Of a DNA stretch of 15,168 bases, positions 7,025 to 13,707 are shown one piece after another. The notes below the pieces were generated by a model. It searched no databases and was not told where the DNA came from. It saw only the letters and a program-made list of their open reading frames with translations. This DNA comes from Myxococcales bacterium (GTDB taxonomy: Bacteria > Myxococcota_A > Bradymonadia > UBA4248): NCBI GenBank assembly GCA_004554395.1, contig SFMP01000165.1, positions 1 through 15,168 on the forward strand, written 5' to 3'. Position 1 is the first letter of the stretch, and every line of letters begins with the position of its first letter. A program made the translations under genes and the position numbers.

Positions 7025-8506
7025 ATGAGCGATAAAGATAATCAAAAAATACCGAGATATCAGCGACTTGCTAGGTTGCTCGATAAATTTTGGTCATTTT
7101 TGGATTATCGCGTCGTCGAGGCGAAGAAGGCGTCGCATCGGCGCGGTGTAGCCATTCTGTTAGTGTTGACGTATATCGCCGTGATGACGGCGACGGTCTT
7201 GTCGGGGTATTCGAATAGCCAAGTGAGTTTTTCGATATCGGCAAACGTCCGCGACGATCTCAAGGCGTATTATAAGGCCAAAAGTGCGCTCAATTTAGGG
7301 CGTCTCATGTTGACGTATCAATACGAATTGGAACAGGACGAGTTTTTTGGGCAACGGATAAAGCGATCGAATTTCCAGCTCTATCAGATTATGGACTTGC
7401 TCATGATGCCGTTTAAGACGGGGATTGTGAGCGTCGATGTACCGAATGCGGGTCGGACAATAGCGAGTTATAATTTGAAGGAGGCAGGTGTCGATGCGAT
7501 GGGCGATGAGACGGGGGATTATACGGTTAAGGTGTATCCCGAGGCGGGGCGCATCAATCTCAATAAATTTAGCGGTGGTGCGAATCAGAAAGATCTCTAT
7601 GAGCTTTGCATGATGTTTGCGAGCCCAGAATACGACGATTTATTCAACGCTCGTGGGTTTAAGTCGACGGGACTTTCGCGCATGGAATTGATCGCGGCGA
7701 TGATCGATTGGGTCGATGGCGATAGCGAAAAGACGTTTATCAATAACGAATGCGTGCTCGAAGAATCGAGTGGCGATGAATCGAGTCTTTATGTCGATCA
7801 GCGCAAGAAATATAAAGTCAAGAATGCGAAATATACGACGCTCGATGAGCTCTATGAAGTGGCGGGCGTGGGCGATGATTTTATGGAGGCGTTTGGGGAT
7901 GCGTTTACGGTTTATCCGGTCGAGAAGATAAACGTGAACTTGGCATCGGCAAAAGTTCTTTATTCTGCGCTATGTAACGCCGTCGACGTCGAGAAATCGG
8001 GCAATGCCGAGAACAAGATTTGGGCTTGTGCGGATCCGACGATAGGGACGCAGTTGTTTGCTTTGGCGATGGCGCTCGAAGGGTATCAGCAGTTTGTCTC
8101 GAATCCGATGAATTTGCTCTATTTGTATACGGTCGAGAACCAAACATCGGTCATTCCAGGGGTTGTGCCCAATGGGACGGTCGTGCCGTTTAGGACGGTT
8201 TCGGAGTTTTACAAAGTGCTCAAGGCATTGATCGAAGATTCGGAGCAGTTGCCGAAGTTTTTGCTCTATTCGCCGACGGCATATTTAATGTTTGGCGATC
8301 GCGTTTTGACGATGACTTCGGCGGGATTGGGTCTTTCTAACTTGACGTTTAATACAACTCAATTATACGCCAACATCACGACGTCGAGTCCGAAGGTGTT
8401 TCGCGTCGTCGCCATTGGTGAGTATGGTGGGACGAAGCGAACGCTGACGACGGTGATGGATTTTAATACGACGGGCGGCAAATATCTCTATTGGCGCGAG
8501 TACTGA
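7025..8506 (+). CDS. gspK: Type II secretion minor pseudopilin GspK
   Basis: A 493-residue GspK. A prepilin-like signal lies unusually deep: 41 residues of charged leader end in HRRG, then VAILLVLTYIAVMTATVLSG forms the hydrophobic helix. Glu at mature position 5 is absent, as usual for GspK, the non-polymerising tip cap. The globular part shows the GspK pattern: ARxxLNLGRLML helix (about 88), the E-A-G-R-I-N-L-N-K motif (about 175), an A-M-I-D-W-V-D-G-D segment (about 224), a TLDELYEVAGVGDD helix-hairpin region, and INVNLASAKVLYSAL (about 302), typical of the SAM-like domains. GspK is usually about 320 residues. ATG 7025 has GAGAG at 7015-7019; ATG 7007 would add six residues and has a poorer site. 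Six bases separate it from gspL. Confidence 0.87.
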   Translation: MSDKDNQKIPRYQRLARLLDKFWSFLDYRVVEAKKASHRRGVAILLVLTYIAVMTATVLSGYSNSQVSFSISANVRDDLKAYYKAKSALNLGRLMLTYQYELEQDEFFGQRIKRSNFQLYQIMDLLMMPFKTGIVSVDVPNAGRTIASYNLKEAGVDAMGDETGDYTVKVYPEAGRINLNKFSGGANQKDLYELCMMFASPEYDDLFNARGFKSTGLSRMELIAAMIDWVDGDSEKTFINNECVLEESSGDESSLYVDQRKKYKVKNAKYTTLDELYEVAGVGDDFMEAFGDAFTVYPVEKINVNLASAKVLYSALCNAVDVEKSGNAENKIWACADPTIGTQLFALAMALEGYQQFVSNPMNLLYLYTVENQTSVIPGVVPNGTVVPFRTVSEFYKVLKALIEDSEQLPKFLLYSPTAYLMFGDRVLTMTSAGLGLSNLTFNTTQLYANITTSSPKVFRVVAIGEYGGTKRTLTTVMDFNTTGGKYLYWREY

Positions 8507-8512
8507 GAAAAG

Positions 8513-10204
8513 ATGGCAAATACGACGATAGGTTTAGACATAGGTGCAAGAGCGATACGCTATGTAGTTTGTAGTACGGAGGCGCAAAAGACGGAGATCC
8601 GTGCATTTGGCTCTGTTCCAGCACATGCGATATCCGATACCGATACTGCACTCGATTGGGATGTGGCGTACGATGCGATGGTGGAAATCATGGCGCCATA
8701 TCGCAAAACGGCGCTCGATGGGATAGGTTTGTGCGTCGATCCGACGCGAGCCTTGACGCTTCACAAGATCATGCCGTTTAACGATCCGCGAATATTGGCT
8801 CAGGTCTTGCCGCAAGCCTTGAGCGATACATGGAATATCGACGAGGATACGCAGCTGGCTTTTGAAGTCGGGGAGTTTTTGAAAGGCGTTCAGACGGATT
8901 CCGACGAAGAAGCGAGTAGTGATGGGTACGATATTCACGTCGTCAATTACCCGAAGAACGTATTGAGAAGTGGGCTTGAGCGCCTCAAGGCTCACCAAAT
9001 CGATCCGCACGTCGTGATGACGACGAACGATGCAGTCGGCGTTGCGCTGAGAACGCTCGTCGAAGTCCCCGCCGAATCGGCGTGGTGTATTCTCGATATT
9101 GGTGCAAACCAGACGGAGCTCTTTATATGTCAGGGGGGCTCGATATTGGCATCGCGAGCGTTTAAAGTCGGTGGATCGACAATCGACGATGCAATAGCCC
9201 AGGCGTTTGGCGTTTCGGAAGATGACGCGCGCCAGATAAAAGAAAATACGGCTTTTTTGGCGGTTCCTGGCACTGAATTGCAAGTTTATAATGCATTATT
9301 GAACGAAGGTCGGATCCAGCCTTGGAGTATCGATACCGTACAGCTCGCTCAAGTGACGGCGCAAGCCATGACGATGTTGCTTTCGGGCATTCGCCAGATG
9401 ATGATGCAAAGCGTACGCAAATTGCACATCGAGCCGACGAATATCTGTTTGACCGGTGGTGGATCGAATTTATGCGGTCTCGAGTCTTGGCTATCGCAGT
9501 ACTTTGGCGTTGAATGTCATTGTGGTTTGCCGTTTAAATCGTTTGTCGCCAATGGTCATCGGTTATCGGATTTATCGTCGATATCGATAGGGGCAGCTGC
9601 TGTCGCGGTGTGTGCACAAAAGAATATCGATGGCAAGTGCCCGCTCAATTTGCGTCGCGGCGATTTGGCGCACAAAGGGAGTTTGGCGGTCATTCAAGAA
9701 AAGAAATGGGTTTTGGCAGCGCTCGTCATGCTCGTGCTCATCGCCATGGTCGGCATGACGGTGACAAAGGCAAAGAGCGTGCAAGCAGAACACGATCGGA
9801 TGCGCACAGCGCTCGAAAATGCCACGCAAGAAGTTTTTGGCAAAAAACTATTGAATTATCGACAAATCGAAGCAGAAATCGCCGATAGCCAAGGGTTTAG
9901 CTTTATTCCGGAGCGCACGGCGTTTACGCACTTTGCGTGGATATCGAGTCAAGTCAACGACAATTTGTCGGATGTCGAGATGGACTTGAATTCGCTCGAT
10001 ATCGATACGCAGCGAAAGATCGTGACGATACGTGGTGAAGTTTCGGGCGATGATGGGCTACCGAAATTTATGCAGTTACTCGAGCAATACGAGTGTTTTC
10101 CGAACGAAATTCAAGAGCCGAAGACGTCGAAGACGCGGGATCGGGTGGCGTTTACGTTACGCGTCGAAGCAACGCAGTGCGCATCGGGAGGCGATGGTGA
10201 TTAG
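8513..10204 (+). CDS. gspL: Type II secretion assembly platform protein GspL (PilM-like ATPase fold plus membrane and periplasmic domain)
   Basis: A 563-residue protein. The cytoplasmic half has an actin-like/PilM fold: GLDIGARAIR (phosphate-1, 7-16), CILDIGANQTEL (phosphate-2, about 192) and LTGGGSNL (adenosine motif, about 313). A single membrane helix follows at about 399-418 (WVLAALVMLVLIAMVG), then a coiled stretch and a PilN/GspL-C-like periplasmic domain (about 440-563). In T2SS, GspL recruits the ATPase GspE through the cytoplasmic domain and pairs with GspM in the membrane. The well-kept nucleotide motifs make the N-terminus resemble PilM more than enterobacterial GspL, as is common in deltaproteobacterial T2SS clusters. 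GAGAAAAG lies just before the ATG. A PilM-PilN fusion label would describe the same protein; gene order favours GspL. Confidence 0.85.
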   Translation: MANTTIGLDIGARAIRYVVCSTEAQKTEIRAFGSVPAHAISDTDTALDWDVAYDAMVEIMAPYRKTALDGIGLCVDPTRALTLHKIMPFNDPRILAQVLPQALSDTWNIDEDTQLAFEVGEFLKGVQTDSDEEASSDGYDIHVVNYPKNVLRSGLERLKAHQIDPHVVMTTNDAVGVALRTLVEVPAESAWCILDIGANQTELFICQGGSILASRAFKVGGSTIDDAIAQAFGVSEDDARQIKENTAFLAVPGTELQVYNALLNEGRIQPWSIDTVQLAQVTAQAMTMLLSGIRQMMMQSVRKLHIEPTNICLTGGGSNLCGLESWLSQYFGVECHCGLPFKSFVANGHRLSDLSSISIGAAAVAVCAQKNIDGKCPLNLRRGDLAHKGSLAVIQEKKWVLAALVMLVLIAMVGMTVTKAKSVQAEHDRMRTALENATQEVFGKKLLNYRQIEAEIADSQGFSFIPERTAFTHFAWISSQVNDNLSDVEMDLNSLDIDTQRKIVTIRGEVSGDDGLPKFMQLLEQYECFPNEIQEPKTSKTRDRVAFTLRVEATQCASGGDGD

Positions 10205-10248
10205 AAATAGGAAAGATGTTGCGCCATGTTGCGTTTGTGGAGGCAGTG

Positions 10249-10839
10249 ATGAGTAAACCCCGAGCCTTGGAAGTGATAGAAGATAAGGTTACTACGGTAA
10301 CTGGCCAATTAGAGCCGCGAGAGCGGGCGTTACTCGTTGCCGCCATTATCATCATCGTCGTAGCTTGCGTATTTACGGCGTTTAATTTTATTTACAAAAG
10401 CATAGATGCTCAGATTGCCGAAACCGAGGGGTATCGCCGATCGCTCAATTTTATTGCCGATAATCAGAGTACTTATTTGGCCAATCGTGCGAAGAAGGAT
10501 GCGATGCGTCAGCGATTGCTCAATGCCGACTCGAAGGTCGTCAACAAGTTGACATCGATGGCGTCGTCGCTTGGTTTCGATGTGACGGTGACGCCGAAAG
10601 ATCCGCATAAGACGTCGGATGACTCGGGGGCCGAAGAGCAAGAAATCGAAGTCACGATAAAGAACGTCGAATACAGCAAGTACTTGGAATACCTCGTTCA
10701 GATACACAAACTCGATACGCCGATATATATGCGGCATCTCAATATGACTCGCACGAGCGCACTTTCGAATTCTGACACGAAAATGTCGGGCACTATTACG
10801 CTCATGTCCTATCGATTGAAGGAACAAAATGCGACGTAA
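10249..10839 (+). CDS. gspM: Type II secretion assembly platform protein GspM
   Basis: A 196-residue bitopic inner-membrane protein. A short cytoplasmic N-terminus with the L-E-P-R-E-R-A-L-L motif typical of GspM (about 21-29) leads into a membrane helix (about 27-49). A coiled segment (about 50-90) and a small ferredoxin-like periplasmic domain of the GspM/PilO type follow. The start is ATG 10249, with GGAGG at 10239-10243 and five-base spacing; ATG 10216 would add 11 residues but has its purine run almost touching the start. It sits between gspL and gspN, overlapping gspN by 11 bases. GspM partners GspL in the platform. Sequence conservation in this family is low, so the call rests on topology, the motif and position. 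Confidence 0.8.
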   Translation: MSKPRALEVIEDKVTTVTGQLEPRERALLVAAIIIIVVACVFTAFNFIYKSIDAQIAETEGYRRSLNFIADNQSTYLANRAKKDAMRQRLLNADSKVVNKLTSMASSLGFDVTVTPKDPHKTSDDSGAEEQEIEVTIKNVEYSKYLEYLVQIHKLDTPIYMRHLNMTRTSALSNSDTKMSGTITLMSYRLKEQNAT

Positions 10840-12229
10840 GATATTGCTCATCGCGGGCATCGTCGTCCTGTTTATGATTGCGTTTGTTGGCGCCATATTT
10901 TGGATGCTTCCCACCGATTCCATCCGCCATTTGGCAGAAAAGACGATCGAAAAGCAACTCAAGCAAAAGCAGAGCGTCGAAATCGAAGATCTCTCGATTA
11001 GCCCGTTGCTCAATGTGACGATGAAGGGGTTTCGAATGACGCCTCGAGTTGCCGATATGTCGGCTGCGGCTCTGGCGACCGAAGGTGGTACATTTGATGG
11101 CTATTACTGTGCGCCTTATGTCGAAGATCAGTCATTTGTCATCGATAAGATCTTTGTGAGCCCAACACTTTCTTCGCTGTTATCGAAAAAATATGCAGGA
11201 AAATTCGAGCTTAAACTACGAGATGGAATTATCGACGGTAGTGTAAAGACGATTGAAAAGAAAATGCAACTCATGGCATCGGGCAAGTCGATATCGCTCA
11301 ACGAATTTGCCCTGCTTTCGAATGTGACGAAAACACAGCTCTATGGCGATTTGTCGTTCGACTTGCGAGCGACGACCGATGCGAACAAACTCGCCGAGCT
11401 CTCCGTCAAGATGAATTCGAATAACACGGTGATGTGTCCGAAGCGGTTTAAACTCAAAGCGCAGGGTATTCCGTATATCGAGTTTCCGTTTACGATATTT
11501 GGCAATATCGTTGCCGATATCGAAATCGCCAATGACAAGATCATCATCAATCAGCTCACATCGGATGGGCCCGATATTGTGTTGAAGGTGACGGGCGACA
11601 TCATGTTAAAGTCATCGAAGAACCCCGATGTGCGTCTCAATCTCGTTGCCGATATCAAGCCATCGCAGAGTTGGGTCGAAGATAACGATATGAAGGTCAT
11701 CTATCAGGTGTGCGAAAAGCTCGACGATGGCGGAATTCGACTGACTTTGCGCGGGACGACGAAGAAGCTCAAGCACGATTGTGGAACGCCAATCCCAGAG
11801 CCCGTCGTCGAGGCTCCCGTGCCCGAAGCGCCAAATGCTGATGCGTCCGCAGAAAATCCTAAGACTGCGAAAGAAAAGACCGTCGAAGAAAAAAAAGAAG
11901 TTGACGACAAGCCCGCCGCTGAGCCGGCTGCTGAACGTCCGAAATCGCCGCGCAATCGTGCTATGCCGTCACGTCCGACGATTGTCGGCGAAAAAAAAAA
12001 AGTGATGAATGACGCAGTTCGGAGGCCATTTGATTCGAGCACCATCTCCGAGGAACAAATTAAGAAGCATCCCGAGCTTTTCGATTTGCCAAAGACTGGA
12101 AAGCCTGAACTCGATCGCCGCCTTCAGCGCATCGATGAGGAGTTCAATCGCGACTTCCAGAATCAGCCGAGCCAACAGGAGAGAAGTAATCAGCGTGCAC
12201 GGTATATGCGTAGCGTAAAAGGGGAGTAG
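10829..12229 (+). CDS. gspN: Type II secretion protein GspN with Pro/Glu/Ala-rich C-terminal extension
   Basis: A 466-residue envelope protein. An N-terminal anchor (about 5-27) precedes an AsmA/GspN-like periplasmic domain (about 30-310): beta-rich sequence with IEDLSISPLLNVTMKGFRM, a GKFELKLRDGIIDGS strand pair and KLKAQGIPYIEFPF, the pattern of the GspN found last in deltaproteobacterial gsp clusters. Two cysteines flank the end of this domain (KVIYQVCEKLDDGG, KHDCGTPIP). Residues about 320-385 are a low-complexity Pro/Glu/Ala/Lys linker; the final 75 residues are charged and helical. The start overlaps the gspM end by 11 bases in another frame, which implies coupling. An 11-A run at 11991-12001 (codons 388-391) lies in the linker; a shift there stops translation within a few codons. 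GspN is an accessory subunit whose exact role is not settled. Confidence 0.8.
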   Translation: MRRKILLIAGIVVLFMIAFVGAIFWMLPTDSIRHLAEKTIEKQLKQKQSVEIEDLSISPLLNVTMKGFRMTPRVADMSAAALATEGGTFDGYYCAPYVEDQSFVIDKIFVSPTLSSLLSKKYAGKFELKLRDGIIDGSVKTIEKKMQLMASGKSISLNEFALLSNVTKTQLYGDLSFDLRATTDANKLAELSVKMNSNNTVMCPKRFKLKAQGIPYIEFPFTIFGNIVADIEIANDKIIINQLTSDGPDIVLKVTGDIMLKSSKNPDVRLNLVADIKPSQSWVEDNDMKVIYQVCEKLDDGGIRLTLRGTTKKLKHDCGTPIPEPVVEAPVPEAPNADASAENPKTAKEKTVEEKKEVDDKPAAEPAAERPKSPRNRAMPSRPTIVGEKKKVMNDAVRRPFDSSTISEEQIKKHPELFDLPKTGKPELDRRLQRIDEEFNRDFQNQPSQQERSNQRARYMRSVKGE

Positions 12230-12288
12230 AACGGCGTTCTATCCACCATTGATAGGATGTCGTCGTCGTTTTTAGCATACACCGTGCA
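12196..12288. repeat. Long-range inverted repeat around the gspN stop codon with inner hairpin
   Basis: TGCACGGTATATGC (12196-12209, in gspN) is complementary to GCATACACCGTGCA (12275-12288) at 13 of 14 positions. Inside, TAGAAC (12227-12232, including the TAG stop) pairs perfectly with GTTCTA (12236-12241) around GGC, and CTATC (12239-12243) can alternatively pair with GATAG (12251-12255). The outcome could be a 3'-end structure with competing hairpins. No T-run follows closely, so termination is not shown. Confidence 0.45.
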
Positions 12289-12300
12289 TAGGGTTATATT
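12272..12300 (+). promoter_or_regulatory. Candidate promoter reading into the 156-bp repeats
   Basis: TTAGCA (12272-12277) and TATATT (12295-12300) are 17 bases apart, matching the sigma70 consensus at four and five of six positions. A start near 12307 would place transcription just ahead of the first 156-bp copy at 12319, with no protein gene downstream until 12973. The match alone is moderate evidence. Confidence 0.4.
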
Positions 12301-12318
12301 TTGCCCATCGGTCAAAAA

Positions 12319-12474
12319 AAGGCTGAGCGTATGCGCGCAACGAGCCCGCAGCGCGCCGTCAGGCGAGCATGGGAGCGGGCGAAGAGAGCACATAGCGAAG
12401 CGGCGCGGCGTATTGCCCGTAGGGCAATAGCCGTCGCCCCGGCGTAGCGTATTGCCCGCAGGGCAATAGCGGAG
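12319..12474. repeat. 156-bp repeat, copy 1, carrying two REP-like hairpins
   Basis: This is the first of two near-identical 156-bp copies with a 169-bp period. It begins AAGGCTGAGCGTATGCGCGC and ends GCGGAG. It holds two family hairpins: TATTGCCC/GGGCAATA with GTA loop (12411-12429) and with GCA loop (12450-12468). The first has outer GGC/GCC pairs, the second GC/GC, each with one unpaired 5' G; GTAG (12444-12447) heads the second. The proximal 90 bases are GC-rich with further self-complementarity (GCCCGC with GCGGGC). Only short frames cross it, none with a recognisable product. Confidence 0.85.
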
Positions 12475-12487
12475 CTTTCAAAGCGAG

Positions 12488-12643
12488 AAGGCTGAGCGTA
12501 TGCGCGCAACGAGCCCGCAGCGCGCCGTCAGGCGAGCATGGGAGCGGGCGAAGAGAGCACATAGCGAAGCGGCGCGGCGTATTGCCCTGCGGGCAATAGC
12601 CGTCGCCCCGGCGTAGCGTATTGCCCGCAGGGCATTAGCGGAG
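12488..12643. repeat. 156-bp repeat, copy 2, carrying two REP-like hairpins
   Basis: The second copy is separated from copy 1 by 13 bases. I see only a few differences, all inside the hairpins: the first loop is TGC instead of GTA (12580-12598), and the second stem ends GGGCATTA, which disrupts one pair (12619-12637). The rest is identical by eye, pointing to a recent duplication. Confidence 0.85.
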
Positions 12644-12752
12644 GCGGCAAAAGAAAAGTCGTTGATTTGAGCGATAATTGTGACGTGTTCAGTGGCGAGT
12701 GGTGGGGAATGATGGGCAAACGAGTGGCAAATTGTGGGGGGTGAAATTTGGG
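12644..12752. other. Intergenic stretch between 156-bp repeats and ihfA promoter
   Basis: No gene or strong structure is visible. It contains GGCGAGTGGTGG (12694-12705), identical to 4679-4690 downstream of the first array. Together with the second repeats, the ihfA promoter and its leader, it makes up the 743-base gap between gspN and ihfA. Confidence 0.35.
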
Positions 12753-12780
12753 TTTACACGACGCGCGAAATGTGTACAAT
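12753..12780 (+). promoter_or_regulatory. Sigma70-type promoter for the ihfA-like gene
   Basis: TTTACA (12753-12758) and TACAAT (12775-12780) are spaced by 16 bases and each matches the consensus at five of six positions. A start near 12787 gives an unusually long leader of about 185 nt before ATG 12973. The leader contains small dyads (AGTTTT...AAAACT near 12790-12816; AACGC-TTGAT-GCGTT near 12860-12875), so post-transcriptional control or an autoregulatory IHF site is possible but not shown. Confidence 0.55.
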
Positions 12781-12972
12781 GGACTTGTTTTTAGTTTTGT
12801 CCGAGATAAAACTTCTAAAACTGAATAGGTGGTTTCAGTGCGGTGTGGCTGACGTGTCGAACGCTTGATGCGTTGCGCGGTTCGTCGAATAGATGAGAGC
12901 GTGTGAACTGCGTGAATGTAGAACGTTTGATTAGATAATTTGGCATAGTATCGGCATTTTTGGAGGTGGACC

Positions 12973-13371
12973 ATGATCAAGAATCAACTTATCGAAGCCG
13001 TTCGGAATCGGTTGGGGGCAGTGAGTTCACGAGAAGTAGGGGCGTATGTGCAGTTCGTTTTTGAGGCGATTTCCGATGCGCTTAAGGATGGCGATAGCGT
13101 GAAGATTACGAATTTTGGTGTGTGGAGTACGCGCGACAAGAAGGCGCGGATGGGGCGCAATCCGAAGACGTGCATTGCGGCGGAGATTCGTGCTCGGCGC
13201 GTGGTGAAGTTCCGCATGAGTAAGGTTCTAGCGGGGCGGTTTAATGCAGATGGTAGCGCGTGTGATGTTTTGGAGCTCGATGACGATTTTGATATGGAAG
13301 ATGATGAATTGGCCGTGGCGGAAGATGATTATGAGCTAGATGATGAAGATTTTGCGACTGATGAGGATTAG
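12973..13371 (+). CDS. ihfA: Integration host factor alpha-like (HU/IHF family) protein with acidic C-terminal tail
   Basis: A 132-residue DNA-bending protein. Residues 1-92 are a complete HU/IHF fold: helical dimerisation part (LIEAVRNRLG...), KITNFGVWSTRDKKAR strands, and the beta-arm tip G61-R-N-P-K-T66 with the DNA-intercalating Pro64. ARRVVKFRMSKVL (74-86) resembles IHF-alpha (ARRVVTFRPGQKL) more than HU. Residues 100-132 are an added tail in which 20 of 33 residues are Asp or Glu; ordinary HU/IHF is 90-100 residues and lacks it. GGAGGTG lies just before the ATG. The MerR-type gene follows on the same strand, an arrangement common beside ihfA. IHF shapes DNA for transcription, replication and recombination. 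The acidic tail probably tunes DNA binding; that is inference. HU rather than IHF-alpha remains possible. Confidence 0.83.
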   Translation: MIKNQLIEAVRNRLGAVSSREVGAYVQFVFEAISDALKDGDSVKITNFGVWSTRDKKARMGRNPKTCIAAEIRARRVVKFRMSKVLAGRFNADGSACDVLELDDDFDMEDDELAVAEDDYELDDEDFATDED

Positions 13372-13707
13372 GCGTCGACGTCGCGTTTTTGGAGCTCGAT
13401 GGGGATTTGATTTGGGGGACTAATCGTCGACGTTGCGTTTAGTCGGGGTGAAATGGGAGAACTCGATTTGTTGGGGATAGGAACATTGGGGGCTTGACGG
13501 GGCGATTTGAAGATTTCGTGCGATCGTTTTCGCATTTGGCATCATAAATCAATTGTATTTTGCCGTGAGCTTGCTTTAATTAAGCATGGTAGCGTGCCTT
13601 TAGCTTATTGGCGTCGTTGGCTCGTTGGGGCGACGGCGCATTTGTGCGTGTCATAGGTGTGAGCTTTTAGGCGACTGAATGCGGTAAGTGCGCACATGGA
13701 GGTGTGT
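13372..13707. other. 336-base gap between ihfA and the MerR gene
   Basis: TTTTGGAGCTCGATG at 13387-13401 repeats 13268-13282 inside the ihfA tail, so part of the gap looks like a decayed duplicate of the ihfA 3' end. CGTCGACGTCGCGTTT (from 13372) and CGTCGACGTTGCGTTT (from 13425) are a further near-repeat. A weak promoter-like pair, TTGTAT (13553-13558) and TTTAAT (13575-13580), is 16 bases apart in an AT-rich patch. GACTAA/TTAGTC (13418-13444) can form a hairpin without a T-run. No RNA gene or ORF of note is visible. Confidence 0.4.

Noticed and set aside
12230..12972. tRNA or other standard RNA gene in the gspN-ihfA gap.
   Set aside because: I found no cloverleaf-like arms or TPsiC-type motif; the structure present is explained by the repeat hairpins.
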